A DNA stretch of 64,000 nucleotides from Streptomyces tuirus (GCA_018195615.1 JAGTPG010000002.1:5821501-5885500); one strand, 5' to 3'; positions 8,455-17,893 are shown, counted from the first letter of the stretch. Program-made: numbers and translations. Notes: generated by a model not told the origin, from the sequence alone.

Positions 8455-10029
8455 GTGATCGATATCAACGAGTCCGTGATGCAGTTCCTTCTGGCGTTCG
8501 TCGTCGTCGGCCCGCTCCTCGGCGCCGTCGCGGCTCTCCTGCCGGCCCCGCCCGGGCTGAAGGGGAAGTCACCCGAGCAGGCCGTGCTCCGGCACGGCGT
8601 CACCGTCACCGGCGCGGTCCTCATCGCGGCGATCGTCCTCGCGCTCGGCTTCGACCACGACCAGCCGTCGGAGATGCAGGCCAGCACCGACATCAGCTGG
8701 ATCCCCGCGCTCGACGTACGCATCCACCTCGGCATCGACGGCATCTCCCTCCCCCTTCTGGTCCTGACCGCGCTGCTGACCTTCCTCTGCGCGCTCTACT
8801 CGTACTTCAAGCTGCCCGCGGGTCCGACCCCGAAGGCCTTCGTCGCCCTGCTGCTCGTCCTGGAATCCGGCACGCTCGCGACCTTCGCCGTCCTCGACCT
8901 GCTGCTGTTCTTCCTCGCGTTCGAGATGGTCCTCATCCCGATGTACTTCCTCATCGCCCGCTGGGGCGGCGAGGGCCGGAGCCAGGCCGCTTGGCGGTTC
9001 ATCCTCTACACGCTGCTCGGCTCCGTGGTCATGCTGCTCGGCCTGCTCCTGATCGGGATCAAGGCGGGCACGTTCGACATGATGGCACTCGCCACTGACA
9101 ACGGCCGGCCGCTGACCACATCAGTGCAGGTCATCGCCGTTCTGGCGATCGGGCTCGGGCTGGCGGTCAAGACGCCGATGTGGCCGCTGCACAGCTGGCT
9201 GCCCGACGCCCACACCGCAGCTCCGACCATCGGCTCGGTCCTGCTGGCGGGCGTCCTGCTGAAGATGGGTACGTACGGATTCGTCCGGATCCTGCTGCCC
9301 ATCGCACCGGACGGCTTCCGCACCTTCGCGCCCTACCTCGCCGCCCTGGCCGTCGTCGGCATCATCTACGGATCTCTGGCCTGCCTGGCCCTCGCCAAGC
9401 AGGGCGCGAAGGGGGACCTCAAGCGCCTCATCGCCTACTCCTCCGTCGGCCACATGGGCTTCGTCCTGCTCGGCATCTCGACGATGACCCCGACCGGTGT
9501 GAACGGCGCGCTGTTCGCCAACATCGCCCACGGCCTCATCACCGGCCTGCTGTTCTTCCTGGTCGGCGCCCTGAAGGACCGCACCGGCACCACCGACCTC
9601 GACACTCTCGCCGAGGAGACCGGCGCCGCCCTCTACGGCAAGGCCCCGCGCCTCGGCGGCCTGCTCGCCTTCGGCGCGGTCGCCTCGCTCGGCCTGCCGG
9701 GCCTGGCCGGATTCTGGGGCGAGATGCTGGCCCTGTTCGGCGCGTTCCAGCCCGCGGACGGCCTCAGCCGCCCCGCCTTCCTCACCTTCATGGCGATCGG
9801 CGCGTTCGGGACGCTGCTGACGGCCGCGTACCTGCTGATCGTGGTCCGCCGCGTCTGCATGGGCGCCCTGCCCCAGGACGCCCCGAAACTCACCGACGTG
9901 CGCTCGTACGAGTTCGCCGCCTGGACCCCTCTCGTCGCCCTCACCGTCGTCGCGGGCCTGTGGCCCAAGGCCCTCCTCGGCCTGAGCGATCCGGCCGTCC
10001 AGCAGCTCCTCGCAGGAGGCACCCGATGA
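8455..10029 (+). CDS. nuoM: NADH-quinone oxidoreductase subunit M
   Basis: Second antiporter-like pump of the membrane arm. 524 residues, GTG start at 8455. Seen: the Glu-containing helix LLFFLAFEMVLIPMYFLIARWG, the Lys helix LAVKTPMWPLHSWLPDAHT, and KGDLKRLIAYSSVGHMGFVLLG. About fourteen hydrophobic segments; normal length; frame intact. The stop overlaps the nuoN ATG (ATGA at 10026-10029). Confidence 0.95.
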   Translation: MIDINESVMQFLLAFVVVGPLLGAVAALLPAPPGLKGKSPEQAVLRHGVTVTGAVLIAAIVLALGFDHDQPSEMQASTDISWIPALDVRIHLGIDGISLPLLVLTALLTFLCALYSYFKLPAGPTPKAFVALLLVLESGTLATFAVLDLLLFFLAFEMVLIPMYFLIARWGGEGRSQAAWRFILYTLLGSVVMLLGLLLIGIKAGTFDMMALATDNGRPLTTSVQVIAVLAIGLGLAVKTPMWPLHSWLPDAHTAAPTIGSVLLAGVLLKMGTYGFVRILLPIAPDGFRTFAPYLAALAVVGIIYGSLACLALAKQGAKGDLKRLIAYSSVGHMGFVLLGISTMTPTGVNGALFANIAHGLITGLLFFLVGALKDRTGTTDLDTLAEETGAALYGKAPRLGGLLAFGAVASLGLPGLAGFWGEMLALFGAFQPADGLSRPAFLTFMAIGAFGTLLTAAYLLIVVRRVCMGALPQDAPKLTDVRSYEFAAWTPLVALTVVAGLWPKALLGLSDPAVQQLLAGGTR

Positions 10030-11547
10030 GCTCCCCGGCCCAGACCCTCGCCGCCTCGCTGGTCCAGTCCGTCGACTGGCTCGCGATCGCGCCACCCACC
10101 ATCGCGGCGGTCGCCGGACTCGTCGTCCTGGTCGCCGACCTGTTCGTCGCCGAGCACCGGAAGGCCCTGCTCGGCTGGACGTCGGTGGCTGGGCTCGCCG
10201 CCGCCACGGCGATGCTGCTGCCCCTGTTGGACGGCGACCGCAGCACCTTCTGCCTGACCGGCGACACCGCCGTCTGCAGCTACACCGCCGACCGCTTCAC
10301 GCTGGTCATCCAGTTCCTGGTCCTCGGCGGCGCCCTCCTCGCCGCCCTGCTGTCGGTCACCGCCCTGAAGGACGCCCGCAAGGAACTCCCCGAGGGGGAG
10401 TACTGGTTCCTGCTGCTGTCCTCCGCGGCCGGCGCGGCCCTGCTGCCCGCCTCCCGCGACCTCGCGACCCTGATCGTCGCCTTGGAGGTCGCCTCCCTGC
10501 CCGCCTTCGCCCTCGTCGGTCTCAGGTACGGCGACCGGAAGTCCTCCGAAGCTGCCCTGAAGTTCTTCCTGTCCTCGGTCACCGCGACCGCGGTCAGCCT
10601 CATGGGGATCAGCTTCCTGTACGCCTCGACGGGCACCCTCTACCTCACCCAGATCGCCGACCGCATCCAGAACGTCGACGGGCAGCTCGACACGCTCGCC
10701 CAGACCGGCGTCGTCCTCACCCTCGTCGGCTTCGCCTTCAAGACGGCAGCCGTGCCCTTCCACTTCTGGGTACCCGACACCTACGTAGGAGCGCCCCTGC
10801 CGATCGCCGCATACCTGTCGGTCATCGGCAAGGCGGTCGGCTTCAGCGGCCTGATCCTCGTCACGGTCGTGGCCCTGCCGTCGTACGCCGACGTCTGGGG
10901 CCCCGCCCTGGCGGCGCTGGCCGCGCTCACCATGACCGTGGGCAACGTCGGAGCCCTGCGCCAGCAGTCCACGCGCGCGTACAGCGCGGTACGCCTGCTC
11001 GCCTGGTCGTCCGTCGGCCAGGCCGGATACCTCCTGGTACCGATCGCCGCCGCCGCGTACTCGAGGGACGCCGAGAAGTCGATCGGCTCCACCGTCGCCT
11101 ACGCCCTGATGTACGGCGCCGTGAACCTCGGCGCCTTCGCCGTGGCCGCGCTCGTCGGCCGGACGAAGACTCTCAACCGCGTCGCCGACTACCGAGGCCT
11201 GTACGCGTCCAGCCCCCTGTCCGCGCTGCTCCTGGCGTTCTTCCTGCTCTGCCTCGCCGGGCTGCCCCGGGCATCATCGGCCTCTTCGCCAAGGTCACCG
11301 TCTTCTCGGCGGCCGTCGACGCCGGCCTCGGCTGGCTGGCCGTGATCATGGCCGTCAACGTCGTGATCGCCCTTTTCTACTACCTCCAGTGGACGGCGCT
11401 GCTCTTCCGGGCCCCGAGGGCGAGCCCGAGAAGCACCGCGTCCCCGCCCCGCTCACCGCCGCGATCGCCCTGACCGGCGTGCTCGGCATCGCCCTGTCCG
11501 GAGCACCCCAGCTGGTCCTGCGCTTCACCGACACCGGGCTCTTCTGA
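10026..11547 (+). CDS. nuoN: NADH-quinone oxidoreductase subunit N (two frameshifts)
   Basis: Third antiporter-like pump, adjacent to NuoK and NuoJ. About 507 residues after correction. Core motifs: LIVALEVASLPAFALVGLRYG, FAFKTAAVPFHFWVPDTYVGAP and RAYSAVRLLAWSSVGQAGYLLVPI. The frame is lost twice: at about 11265-11270 (LPPGIIGLFAKVTVFSAAV continues after one added C) and at about 11411-11416 (LFRAPEGEPEKHRVPAPLTAAIAL after another). Ends RFTDTGLF at TGA 11545-11547. Last gene of the operon. No strong terminator follows; an 11-base direct repeat (CACGCGCGCGT at 11590 and 11615) lies in the gap before htpX. Confidence 0.9.
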
Positions 11548-11807
11548 ACAAGCGCACACACCCGGCGAACAACACCACACGGCTTTCACCACGCGCGCGT
11601 AGGGCACTCGATCCCACGCGCGCGTGCCGCTTCCCGGCGCCGTCACCCGTAAGGCGCACACCCGGCGCCACGCGCACAAGGGAACTAGTGCTCCCCGCCT
11701 GGCGTTGACCAGTACGGGAGGGTCCACTGGACGTGACACCGCGGCACCAGTGGCACCGCAGATCAGCAAGCAAGGGTCCCCCTGCCGCACCACTTGGAGG
11801 GCGTACC

Positions 11808-12671
11808 GTGCACCGCCGGCACAACGGGCTCAGGACCGCAGTCCTCCTCGGGGGACTGTCCGCCATCATCATCGTCATCGGCAGCTTTTTCGGCCGTATG
11901 GGGCTCGTCATCGCCGTCCTGGTAGCGCTGGCCACCAACGCTTACGCCTACTGGAACAGCGACAAGCTGGCACTCCGCGCGATGCGTGCCCGCCCGGTGA
12001 GCGAGTTCGAGGCCCCGGGGCTCTACCGCATGGTTCGGGAGCTCTCCACCCAGGCCCGCCAGCCCATGCCGCGTCTGTACATCTCCCCGACGGAGGCGCC
12101 CAACGCCTTCGCCACGGGCCGCAACCCGCGCAACGCCGCCGTGTGCTGCACCGAAGGCATCCTGCGCCTGCTGGACGAGCGTGAGCTGCGCGGCGTCATC
12201 GGCCACGAGCTCAGCCACGTCTACAACCGCGACATCCTCATCTCGTCGGTCGCCGGCGCCCTCGCCTCCGTGATCATGTTCCTGGTCAACTTCGCCTGGC
12301 TGATCCCGATCGGGCGCTCCGACGACGATGACGGACCCGGCCTGCTCGGCATGCTGTTGATCATGATCCTGGGCCCGCTCGCCGCCTCGCTCATCCAACT
12401 GGCCATCAGCCGCTCCCGGGAGTACCAGGCGGACGCCTCCGGCGCCCAGCTCACCGGCGACCCGCTCGCCCTGGCCAGCGCCCTGCGCAAGCTCGAACTC
12501 GGCACCAAGCAGCTGCCGCTGCCGCCCGAACCGCGTATCGAGACGGCCAGTCACATGATGATCGCGAACCCGTTCCGGCCCGGCCAGGGTCTCTCGAAGA
12601 TGTTCTCCACGCACCCGCCGATGGCGGATCGCATCGCCCGGCTCGAGAAAATGGCAGGTGGGAACCAGTGA
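11808..12671 (+). CDS. htpX: Membrane zinc metalloprotease HtpX (M48B)
   Basis: Integral-membrane protease that degrades misfolded membrane proteins. GTG start at 11808 chosen for the good ribosome site TTGGAGG eight bases upstream and the usual N terminus MHRRHNGLRTAVLLGG; gives 287 residues. Two N-terminal membrane segments (about 11-48), then the zinc motif HELSH (His133, Glu134, His137), two more hydrophobic segments (about 142-170 and 177-200), and the third ligand Glu205 in SRSREYQADASG. The family end STHPPMADRIARLEKM is present. Overlaps the next gene by GTGA. Confidence 0.95.
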   Translation: MHRRHNGLRTAVLLGGLSAIIIVIGSFFGRMGLVIAVLVALATNAYAYWNSDKLALRAMRARPVSEFEAPGLYRMVRELSTQARQPMPRLYISPTEAPNAFATGRNPRNAAVCCTEGILRLLDERELRGVIGHELSHVYNRDILISSVAGALASVIMFLVNFAWLIPIGRSDDDDGPGLLGMLLIMILGPLAASLIQLAISRSREYQADASGAQLTGDPLALASALRKLELGTKQLPLPPEPRIETASHMMIANPFRPGQGLSKMFSTHPPMADRIARLEKMAGGNQ

Positions 12672-13060
12672 AGACCATCCTGAACGTCATATGGCTCGTG
12701 CTGAGCGGCTTCTGGCTGTTCCTCGCCTACATGCTCGCGGGCCTGCTCCTCTGTATCACCGTCATCGGCATCCCGTTCGGCATAGCGGCCTTCCGGATCG
12801 GCGTCTACGCCCTGTGGCCCTTCGGGTACACCACGGTCGAGCGCCGTGACGCGGGTGCGCCGTCCTGCGTCGGCAACGTGCTGTGGCTGGTGCTCGCGGG
12901 CTGGTGGCTGACCCTCGGCCACATCGCCACCGGCATCGCCCTGTGCGTCACGATCATCGGCATCCCGCTCGGCATCGCCAACTTCAAGCTGATTCCGGTC
13001 TCACTGCTCCCGCTGGGCCGCGACATCGTACGGACGAACGAGCCGTTCGCGGTGCGCTGA
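12668..13060 (+). CDS. yccF: YccF-family membrane protein
   Basis: 130 residues made of two similar halves, each with a hydrophobic hairpin and an IGIP motif: CITVIGIPFGIAAFRI then CVTIIGIPLGIANFKL. This is the YccF domain duplicated in tandem. Its function is not established in any organism I know of. GTG start at 12668 overlaps the htpX stop, so the two are co-translated. A role in membrane quality control alongside HtpX is inference from the coupling. Confidence 0.85.
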   Translation: MKTILNVIWLVLSGFWLFLAYMLAGLLLCITVIGIPFGIAAFRIGVYALWPFGYTTVERRDAGAPSCVGNVLWLVLAGWWLTLGHIATGIALCVTIIGIPLGIANFKLIPVSLLPLGRDIVRTNEPFAVR

Positions 13061-13094
13061 CGGGTGGGTGCGGCCGCGGGGCCACGCTCCCTTG

Positions 13095-13145
13095 TTATCC
13101 ACAGGAGTGGCAGGCCCGAGTTTCCACAGGCCACGGTTGTCCACA
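13095..13145 (+). other. Cluster of three DnaA-box-like 9-mers
   Basis: Within 51 bases lie TTATCCACA (13095-13103), GTTTCCACA (13120-13128) and TTGTCCACA (13137-13145), all in the same orientation. The third equals the Streptomyces DnaA-box consensus TTGTCCACA, the first the E. coli one; the middle deviates. The 229-base gap (13061-13289) contains no convincing gene. A short reading frame from ATG 13187 (MTATEQLPTRV) has no recognisable family. This is not oriC: no dnaA, dnaN or AT-rich unwinding region is near. Confidence 0.5.
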
Positions 13146-13289
13146 GGCCGGCCCGGCTGTCGGCGGCGGCCTGCATGATGAACCCATGACCGCGACCGAG
13201 CAGTTGCCGACACGAGTGACGGCCAGGCCCCACAACCCCCGCGCGAGCTGCAGGACTTCTCACCTTCGGAGAAAACAGGGCGGGCAGCC

Positions 13290-14549
13290 CTACGCCCTCC
13301 CACCCCCGGCCCGCAGCCACGGCCGCCGCACCCCGTACGCCACCACCCCTACCACCAGCACACCCGCGCCCACGACCACCGAAACCACCGGCAGCGAGAA
13401 CGCCAGGGCCACGCACCCGACCAGCCCCACCACCGGCACCACCCGCGCCGCCGGCGTCGAATCCAGCGTCCAGGCCGACGCGTTCGCCACGGCGTAGTAC
13501 GCCAGCACACCGAAGGAGGAGAACCCGATCGCGCCCCGGACGTCCACCGTGGCGGCCAGGACCGCGACCACCGCGCCCACGGCCAGCTCCGCCCGGTGCG
13601 GCACCTGGAACCGCGGATGCACGGCCGCCAGCGCCCCCGGCAGATGCCGGTCCCGGGCCATGGCCAGCGTGGTCCGTGAGACACCCAGGATCAGAGCGAG
13701 CAGCGACCCCAGCGCGGCCACGGCCGCACCGACCCGCACCACCGGCACGAGCCAGGGCGCCCCGGCCTCCCGCACCGCGTCGGCCAGCGGCGCCGTCGCG
13801 TCCCCGAGAGCCTCAGGCCCCAGAACCGAAAGGACAGCCACCGCCACACACGCGTACACCACCAGCGCGATGCCCAGCGCCATCGAGATGGCGCGCGGAA
13901 TCGTGCGCGCCGGATCCCGTACCTCCTCGCCGAGCGTCGCGATCCGGGCGTACCCCGCGAACGCGAAGAACAGCAGTCCGGCCGCCTGAAGTACTCCGCC
14001 CGCACCGTCCGAGACCCCGATGTCCAGCCGGCCGGCATCGGCCTCACCGGACACCAGACACCCGACCACCACGGAAGCGAGGACAGCCAGAACCACCGCC
14101 ACGATCACCCGCGTCAGCCACGCCGACTTCTGGATACCGCCGTAGTTCACCGCGGTCAGCGCCACCACGGCCGCGACCGCCACCGCGTGCGCCTGCCCCG
14201 GCCAGACGTACGTGCCCACGGTGAGCGCCATCGCCGCACAGGAGGCCGTCTTCCCGACCACGAACGACCAGCCCGCGAGATACCCCCAGAACTCCCCGAG
14301 CCGCTCCCGTCCGTACACGTACGTACCGCCCGAGGCCGGATACAGGGCGGCGAGGCGAGCCGACGACATGGCGTTGCAGTAGGCGACCACGGCGGCGACG
14401 GCGAGCCCGAGGAGCAGCCCCGACCCGGCCGCGTGGGCCGCGGGCGCGAGAGCGGCGAAGACCCCGGCTCCCACCATCGAGCCGAGACCCACGACGACGG
14501 CGTCCCGCACTCCGAGAGTGCGGCGCAGTTCGGAGCCGGAGGCTGACAT
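13290..14549 (-). CDS. APC-superfamily amino-acid permease
   Basis: 419-residue inner-membrane transporter with about twelve hydrophobic segments. The N-terminal family signature is clear: VVVGLGSMVGAGVFAALAPAA (unwound helix 1), then ALYPASGGTYVYGRERLGEFWGYLAGWSF. The helix-6 region LLFFAFAGYARIATLGEEVRDPARTIPRAI is typical of amino-acid/polyamine/organocation uptake carriers. Substrate cannot be told from sequence. Single gene on the minus strand, stop close to the DnaA-box cluster. Confidence 0.88.
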   Translation of the reverse strand: MSASGSELRRTLGVRDAVVVGLGSMVGAGVFAALAPAAHAAGSGLLLGLAVAAVVAYCNAMSSARLAALYPASGGTYVYGRERLGEFWGYLAGWSFVVGKTASCAAMALTVGTYVWPGQAHAVAVAAVVALTAVNYGGIQKSAWLTRVIVAVVLAVLASVVVGCLVSGEADAGRLDIGVSDGAGGVLQAAGLLFFAFAGYARIATLGEEVRDPARTIPRAISMALGIALVVYACVAVAVLSVLGPEALGDATAPLADAVREAGAPWLVPVVRVGAAVAALGSLLALILGVSRTTLAMARDRHLPGALAAVHPRFQVPHRAELAVGAVVAVLAATVDVRGAIGFSSFGVLAYYAVANASAWTLDSTPAARVVPVVGLVGCVALAFSLPVVSVVVGAGVLVVGVVAYGVRRPWLRAGGGRA

Positions 14550-14741
14550 GCTCGCACCCTACTGACCAGTGCAACCGGCAGGTGATGCCAGGGCGTCCTC
14601 CCCACCAAGACGGCGTGAACGCGCGCGGCAAGGACGACGCACGCGGGGCGCCCGATGTACGGCGCACGAGCACGGCCTGGCGAAAGCAAGATCACACGGC
14701 CGGGACAGTGCGGGCACAGCGTGAAAGGGCAGGTTCACGGC

Positions 14742-15008
14742 ATGACCATCATCAGCTGGATCATCCTGGGACTGTTGGCCGGAGCCATCGCGAAGTTCCT
14801 GCTGCCGGGGCGCGACCCGGGCGGCCTCATCGGCACGACCCTGATCGGCATCGCGGGCGCGTTCATCGGCGGCTGGATATCGGCCCGTTGGATGGACCAC
14901 CCGATCACCAAGAACTTCTACGACGGCACGACCTGGGCAGCGGCGATCGGCGGATCGCTCGTCCTCCTGATCGCCTACCGGCTCCTGTTCGGCAACTCGC
15001 GCGACTGA
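14742..15008 (+). CDS. GlsB/YeaQ/YmgE-family small membrane protein
   Basis: 88 residues, three hydrophobic helices with the glycine-rich family pattern: IISWIILGLLAGAIAKFLLPGRDPGG, then LIGTTLIGIAGAFIGGWIS. Members are called transglycosylase-associated proteins and are often stress-induced; no enzymatic activity is known. ATG 14742 (MTIISW) is the usual start. It ends at 15008, facing yajQ across a strong hairpin. Confidence 0.88.
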   Translation: MTIISWIILGLLAGAIAKFLLPGRDPGGLIGTTLIGIAGAFIGGWISARWMDHPITKNFYDGTTWAAAIGGSLVLLIAYRLLFGNSRD

Positions 15009-15063
15009 CCCGCGGCACCCACCGTGGACGTCAGGCGCCCACCGACCGGAGCCGGCAGGCGAG

Positions 15064-15093
15064 AAGGGTGGGCACCAGCGGGTGCCCACCCTT
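15064..15093. terminator. Bidirectional hairpin between converging genes
   Basis: Perfect 13-base inverted repeat (AAGGGTGGGCACC / GGTGCCCACCCTT) with a four-base loop. It lies between the plus-strand GlsB-type gene and minus-strand yajQ, so it probably ends both transcripts. Confidence 0.85.
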
Positions 15094-15135
15094 CCTCGTA
15101 CCGCGTGCAGACCGGGAGCCCGGAGGCCGACGGAC

Positions 15136-15624
15136 CTACCGGTAGTTCACGAACTGCATCGCGAAGTCGAAGTCCTTGCCCTTCAGCAGGGTGATGACGG
15201 CCTGCAGATCGTCACGGCTCTTGGAGCTGACCCGCAGCTCCTCGCCCTGCACCTGGGCCTTCACGCCCTTGGGGCCCTCGTCGCGGATGGTCTTCGCCAC
15301 CTTCTTCGCGTTCTCCTGGGAGATGCCCTCCTTGATCGACGCGAAGATCTTGTACTCCTTGCCGGAGAGCTGGGGCTCGCCCGCGTCCAGAGCCTTCAGC
15401 GAGATGCCGCGCTTGATCAGCTTGGACTGGAAGACGTCGAGGACAGCCTTCACCCGGTCCTCGGAGTTCGCCTCCATGAGGATCTGCTCACCGGACCACG
15501 AGATCGAGGCACCCACGCCCTTGAAGTCGTAGCGCTGCGAGATCTCCTTGGCGGCCTGGTTGAGTGCGTTGTCGACCTCCTGCCGCTCGACCTTCGAGAC
15601 GATGTCGAAACTGGAGTCGGCCAT
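15136..15624 (-). CDS. yajQ: YajQ-family nucleotide-binding protein
   Basis: 162-residue cytoplasmic protein with two ferredoxin-like halves: MADSSFDIVSKVERQEVDNAL and the second half from about residue 90 (YKIFASIKEGISQENAKKVAKTIRDEGPKGVKAQ). Members bind nucleotides, and a Xanthomonas homologue binds cyclic di-GMP; whether this one does is unknown. Normal length, intact frame. In S. coelicolor the same gene stands just upstream of tRNA-Tyr (recalled), as here. Confidence 0.92.
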   Translation of the reverse strand: MADSSFDIVSKVERQEVDNALNQAAKEISQRYDFKGVGASISWSGEQILMEANSEDRVKAVLDVFQSKLIKRGISLKALDAGEPQLSGKEYKIFASIKEGISQENAKKVAKTIRDEGPKGVKAQVQGEELRVSSKSRDDLQAVITLLKGKDFDFAMQFVNYR

Positions 15625-15843
15625 GTCCTGTGGCTCCTTGTATCAGGGTGCGTATCGTGCGTACCGGCGTACGTGGCGGCCGCCGGGCCCGTTCAGGTCC
15701 CTGGCCGCATCCGGACAAGCCTAGCCACCCCCCGCCGTCCGGGCGCCGATCAATCGGGTGGCGGAGCACCCCTCCACATCAGGTATTGTTTACGTCGTTG
15801 CCACGGAGCACCACCGCAAGGCGGTGCGTCGGGCAGCTACCCA

Positions 15844-15925
15844 GGCGGTGTGCCCGAGCGGCCAAAGGGAGCAGACTGTAAATCTGCCGGCTCAGCCTTC
15901 CCAGGTTCGAATCCTGGCGCCGCCA
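15844..15925 (+). tRNA. tRNA-Tyr (anticodon GTA)
   Basis: Acceptor GGCGGTG pairs with CGCCGCC, with one G-T pair. The anticodon stem GCAGA/TCTGC closes the loop CTGTAAA (anticodon GTA). A long variable arm marks a class II tRNA; the T arm is CCAGG-TTCGAAT-CCTGG. CCA is not encoded. The 3' end of this gene is the known attachment site of the integrative plasmid SLP1 in S. coelicolor; no integrase gene follows here. Confidence 0.97.
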
Positions 15926-15932
15926 CACTGGG

Positions 15933-15978
15933 GAAGACCCCCTCTCGTCCGCGGAGACGCTGACGAGAGGGGGTCTTC
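15933..15978 (+). terminator. Strong terminator of tRNA-Tyr
   Basis: A 17-base perfect stem (GAAGACCCCCTCTCGTC and its complement) with a 12-base loop, starting eight bases after the tRNA. Confidence 0.88.
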
Positions 15979-16386
15979 GTCGTGTGAGCCCCAGGCCTCC
16001 GAGTCGAGTGACGTGTGTCACTGGCCAGGACGGCACACCCGTCGGTGACGAAGCGCCGCTCCCTTTTCCCTCCGACGAGCGGCTGTGGGCAGCAGCGGAA
16101 AAGTGCTCGTAGGCGAATAAGCGCATCCCGTGGTCGGGCTGCGCTGTAATTCGCTGCAATATCAGTGCGGTATGCACCGCAATTCACTTTCGCGGCGTCC
16201 GGTACCGCACCCAGACCGATCGTGGATCCGGCCCGCCCGGCGGACACGTGCTGCGGCCGAGGTCCCGCCCCTGCGCATGGCCACCAGGAGGGGCGGGACC
16301 CGTCAGGGAGCGCATCGTGGAAAAGAGGCGGAGCAAAAAAGAAAGGCAAGGAGCTCTCTCCTTGCCACTCTCAATGTATAGCACGA
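15979..16386. other. Gene-free region upstream of rox
   Basis: About 400 bases without a convincing gene. The second half is richer in A and T (an AAAAAAGAAA tract near 16336). It contains a 9-base hairpin with a four-base loop at 16345-16366 (GGCAAGGAG / CTCCTTGCC). A -10-like TGTATA at 16375-16380 comes just before the inverted repeat of the next entry. The hairpin could be an attenuator. Confidence 0.5.
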
Positions 16387-16409
16387 GGGGGCCTTGCGGC
16401 AAGGCCCCC
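16387..16409. promoter_or_regulatory. Rifamycin-associated element (RAE) upstream of rox
   Basis: A perfect inverted repeat with 11-base arms, GGGGGCCTTGC and GCAAGGCCCCC, around a single G. This matches, as I recall it, the RAE motif reported upstream of rifamycin-inactivating genes (rox, rph, arr, helR) in actinobacteria and needed for their induction by rifamycins. It lies 54 bases before the rox ATG and just after a -10-like TGTATA, so a bound factor would sit at or near the transcription start. Confidence 0.85.
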
Positions 16410-16463
16410 CTCGCCCCGCACAATCACCGGCCGAGACCGGAATTGCGGAAATTGGGGGCTGGA

Positions 16464-17893
16464 ATGTTCGACGTGATCGTGGTCGGCGGGGGCCGACCGG
16501 CATGATGCTGGCCGGCGAGCTTCGGCTGCGCGGTGTGCGCGTGGCCGTGCTGGAGAGGCTGGCGGAGCCGACCGGGCAGTCCCGCGCGCTCGGCATCCAT
16601 GTGCGCAGCATCGAGCTGATGGACCAGCGCGGTCTGCTCGAGCGGTTCCTCTCGCTCGGCCAGAAGTACGAGACGGGTGGGTTCTTCGCAGGCTTGGGCA
16701 CGTCGTGGCCGACCCGGATGGACACCGCACACGGCTACGTCCTCGCCATCCCGCAGAGCGAGACGGAGCGCCTGCTGACCGAGCACGCCACCGAGCTCGG
16801 CACCGAGATCCGGCGCGGCTGCGAGCTGGTCGGGCTGAGTCAGGACGACGACGGCGTGACCGCCGAGCTGGCCGACGGCACGCTGCTGCGCTCGCGCTAC
16901 CTCGTCGGCTGCGACGGCGGCCGCAGCACCGTGCGCAAGCTGCTCGGGGTGGGCTTCCCGGGCGAGCCCAGCAGGACCGAGACGCTGTTGGGCGAGATGG
17001 AGCTGACCGCGTCCGCCCAGGAGCTGGCGGCCGTCATGGCCGAAGTCCGCAAGACCCACTTCCGGTTCGGCGCCATGCCCCTCGGCAACGGTGCGTTCCG
17101 TGTCATCGTGCCCGCTGAACGGGTGGCCGAGGACCGTTCGGTTCCGCCGACCCTCGATGAGTTCAAGGACCAGCTGCGGAAGTTCGCCGGCACCGACTTC
17201 GGCGTGCACTCGCCGCGCTGGCTGTCCCGCTTCGGCGACGCCACCCGGCTGGCGGACCGCTACCGCGCCGGCCGGGCCCTGCTGGCCGGCGACGCGGCGC
17301 ACATCCACCCGCCGACCGGCGGACAGGGCCTCAACCTCGGCATCCAGGACGCGTTCAACCTCGGATGGAAACTCGCCGCCGAAGTACGCGGCTGGGCACC
17401 GGAGGGGCTGCTGGACAGCTATCACGCAGAACGGCGCCCGGTGGCCGCCGCGGTGCTGGACAACACCCGCGCACAGACCGAACTGCTGCGCTCCGAGCCC
17501 GGGCCACAGGCCGTGCGGCGGCTGGTCGAGGAGCTCATGGACTTCGACGACGTGAACCGGTACCTCATCGAGAAGATCACCGCGATCTCCGTCCGCTACG
17601 ACTTCGGCGACGGCCACGAACTGCTCGGCCGTCGCCTGCGGGACGTACAGCTGAAGCGGGCTCGCCTCTACGAGCTGATGCGCGGTGGGCGCGGGCTCCT
17701 GCTCGACCAGACCGGCGGTCGGCTGTCGTTGGCGGGCTGGGCGGACCGGGTCGACCACGTCGTCGACGTCAGCGAGGAACTCGACGTGCCCGCGGTGCTC
17801 CTGCGGCCGGACGGCCATGTGGCGTGGGTCGGCGAGGACCAGGAGGAGCTGCTCAGCCGGCTGCAGAAGTGGTTCGGCACGGCAGCCGGCTGA
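16464..17893 (+). CDS. rox: Rifampicin monooxygenase Rox (FAD-dependent; frameshifted at codon 11)
   Basis: Class A flavoprotein monooxygenase that hydroxylates rifamycins at the ansa-naphthol part and causes ring opening, giving resistance. About 476 residues, close to the Rox of S. venezuelae as I recall it. Features in order: the FAD-binding N terminus MFDVIVVGGGPTG, the second FAD/NADPH motif VGCDGGRSTVRKLLG, and LLAGDAAHIHPPTGGQGLNLGIQDAFNLGWKLA. A thioredoxin-like C-terminal domain ends the protein. One C is missing at about 16493, so the ATG at 16464 is out of frame with the rest unless restored. The preceding RAE repeat supports the assignment over other aromatic hydroxylases. No partner gene. 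Confidence 0.9.

Noticed and set aside
13095..13145. Chromosome origin
   Set aside because: Only three boxes, no dnaA/dnaN/gyrB neighbours, no AT-rich unwinding element; the oriC of Streptomyces has about 20 boxes.
13187..13290. Possible small gene starting MTATEQLPTRV
   Set aside because: No family recognised, and it runs into the oppositely oriented permease gene; codon pattern degrades after about 30 codons.
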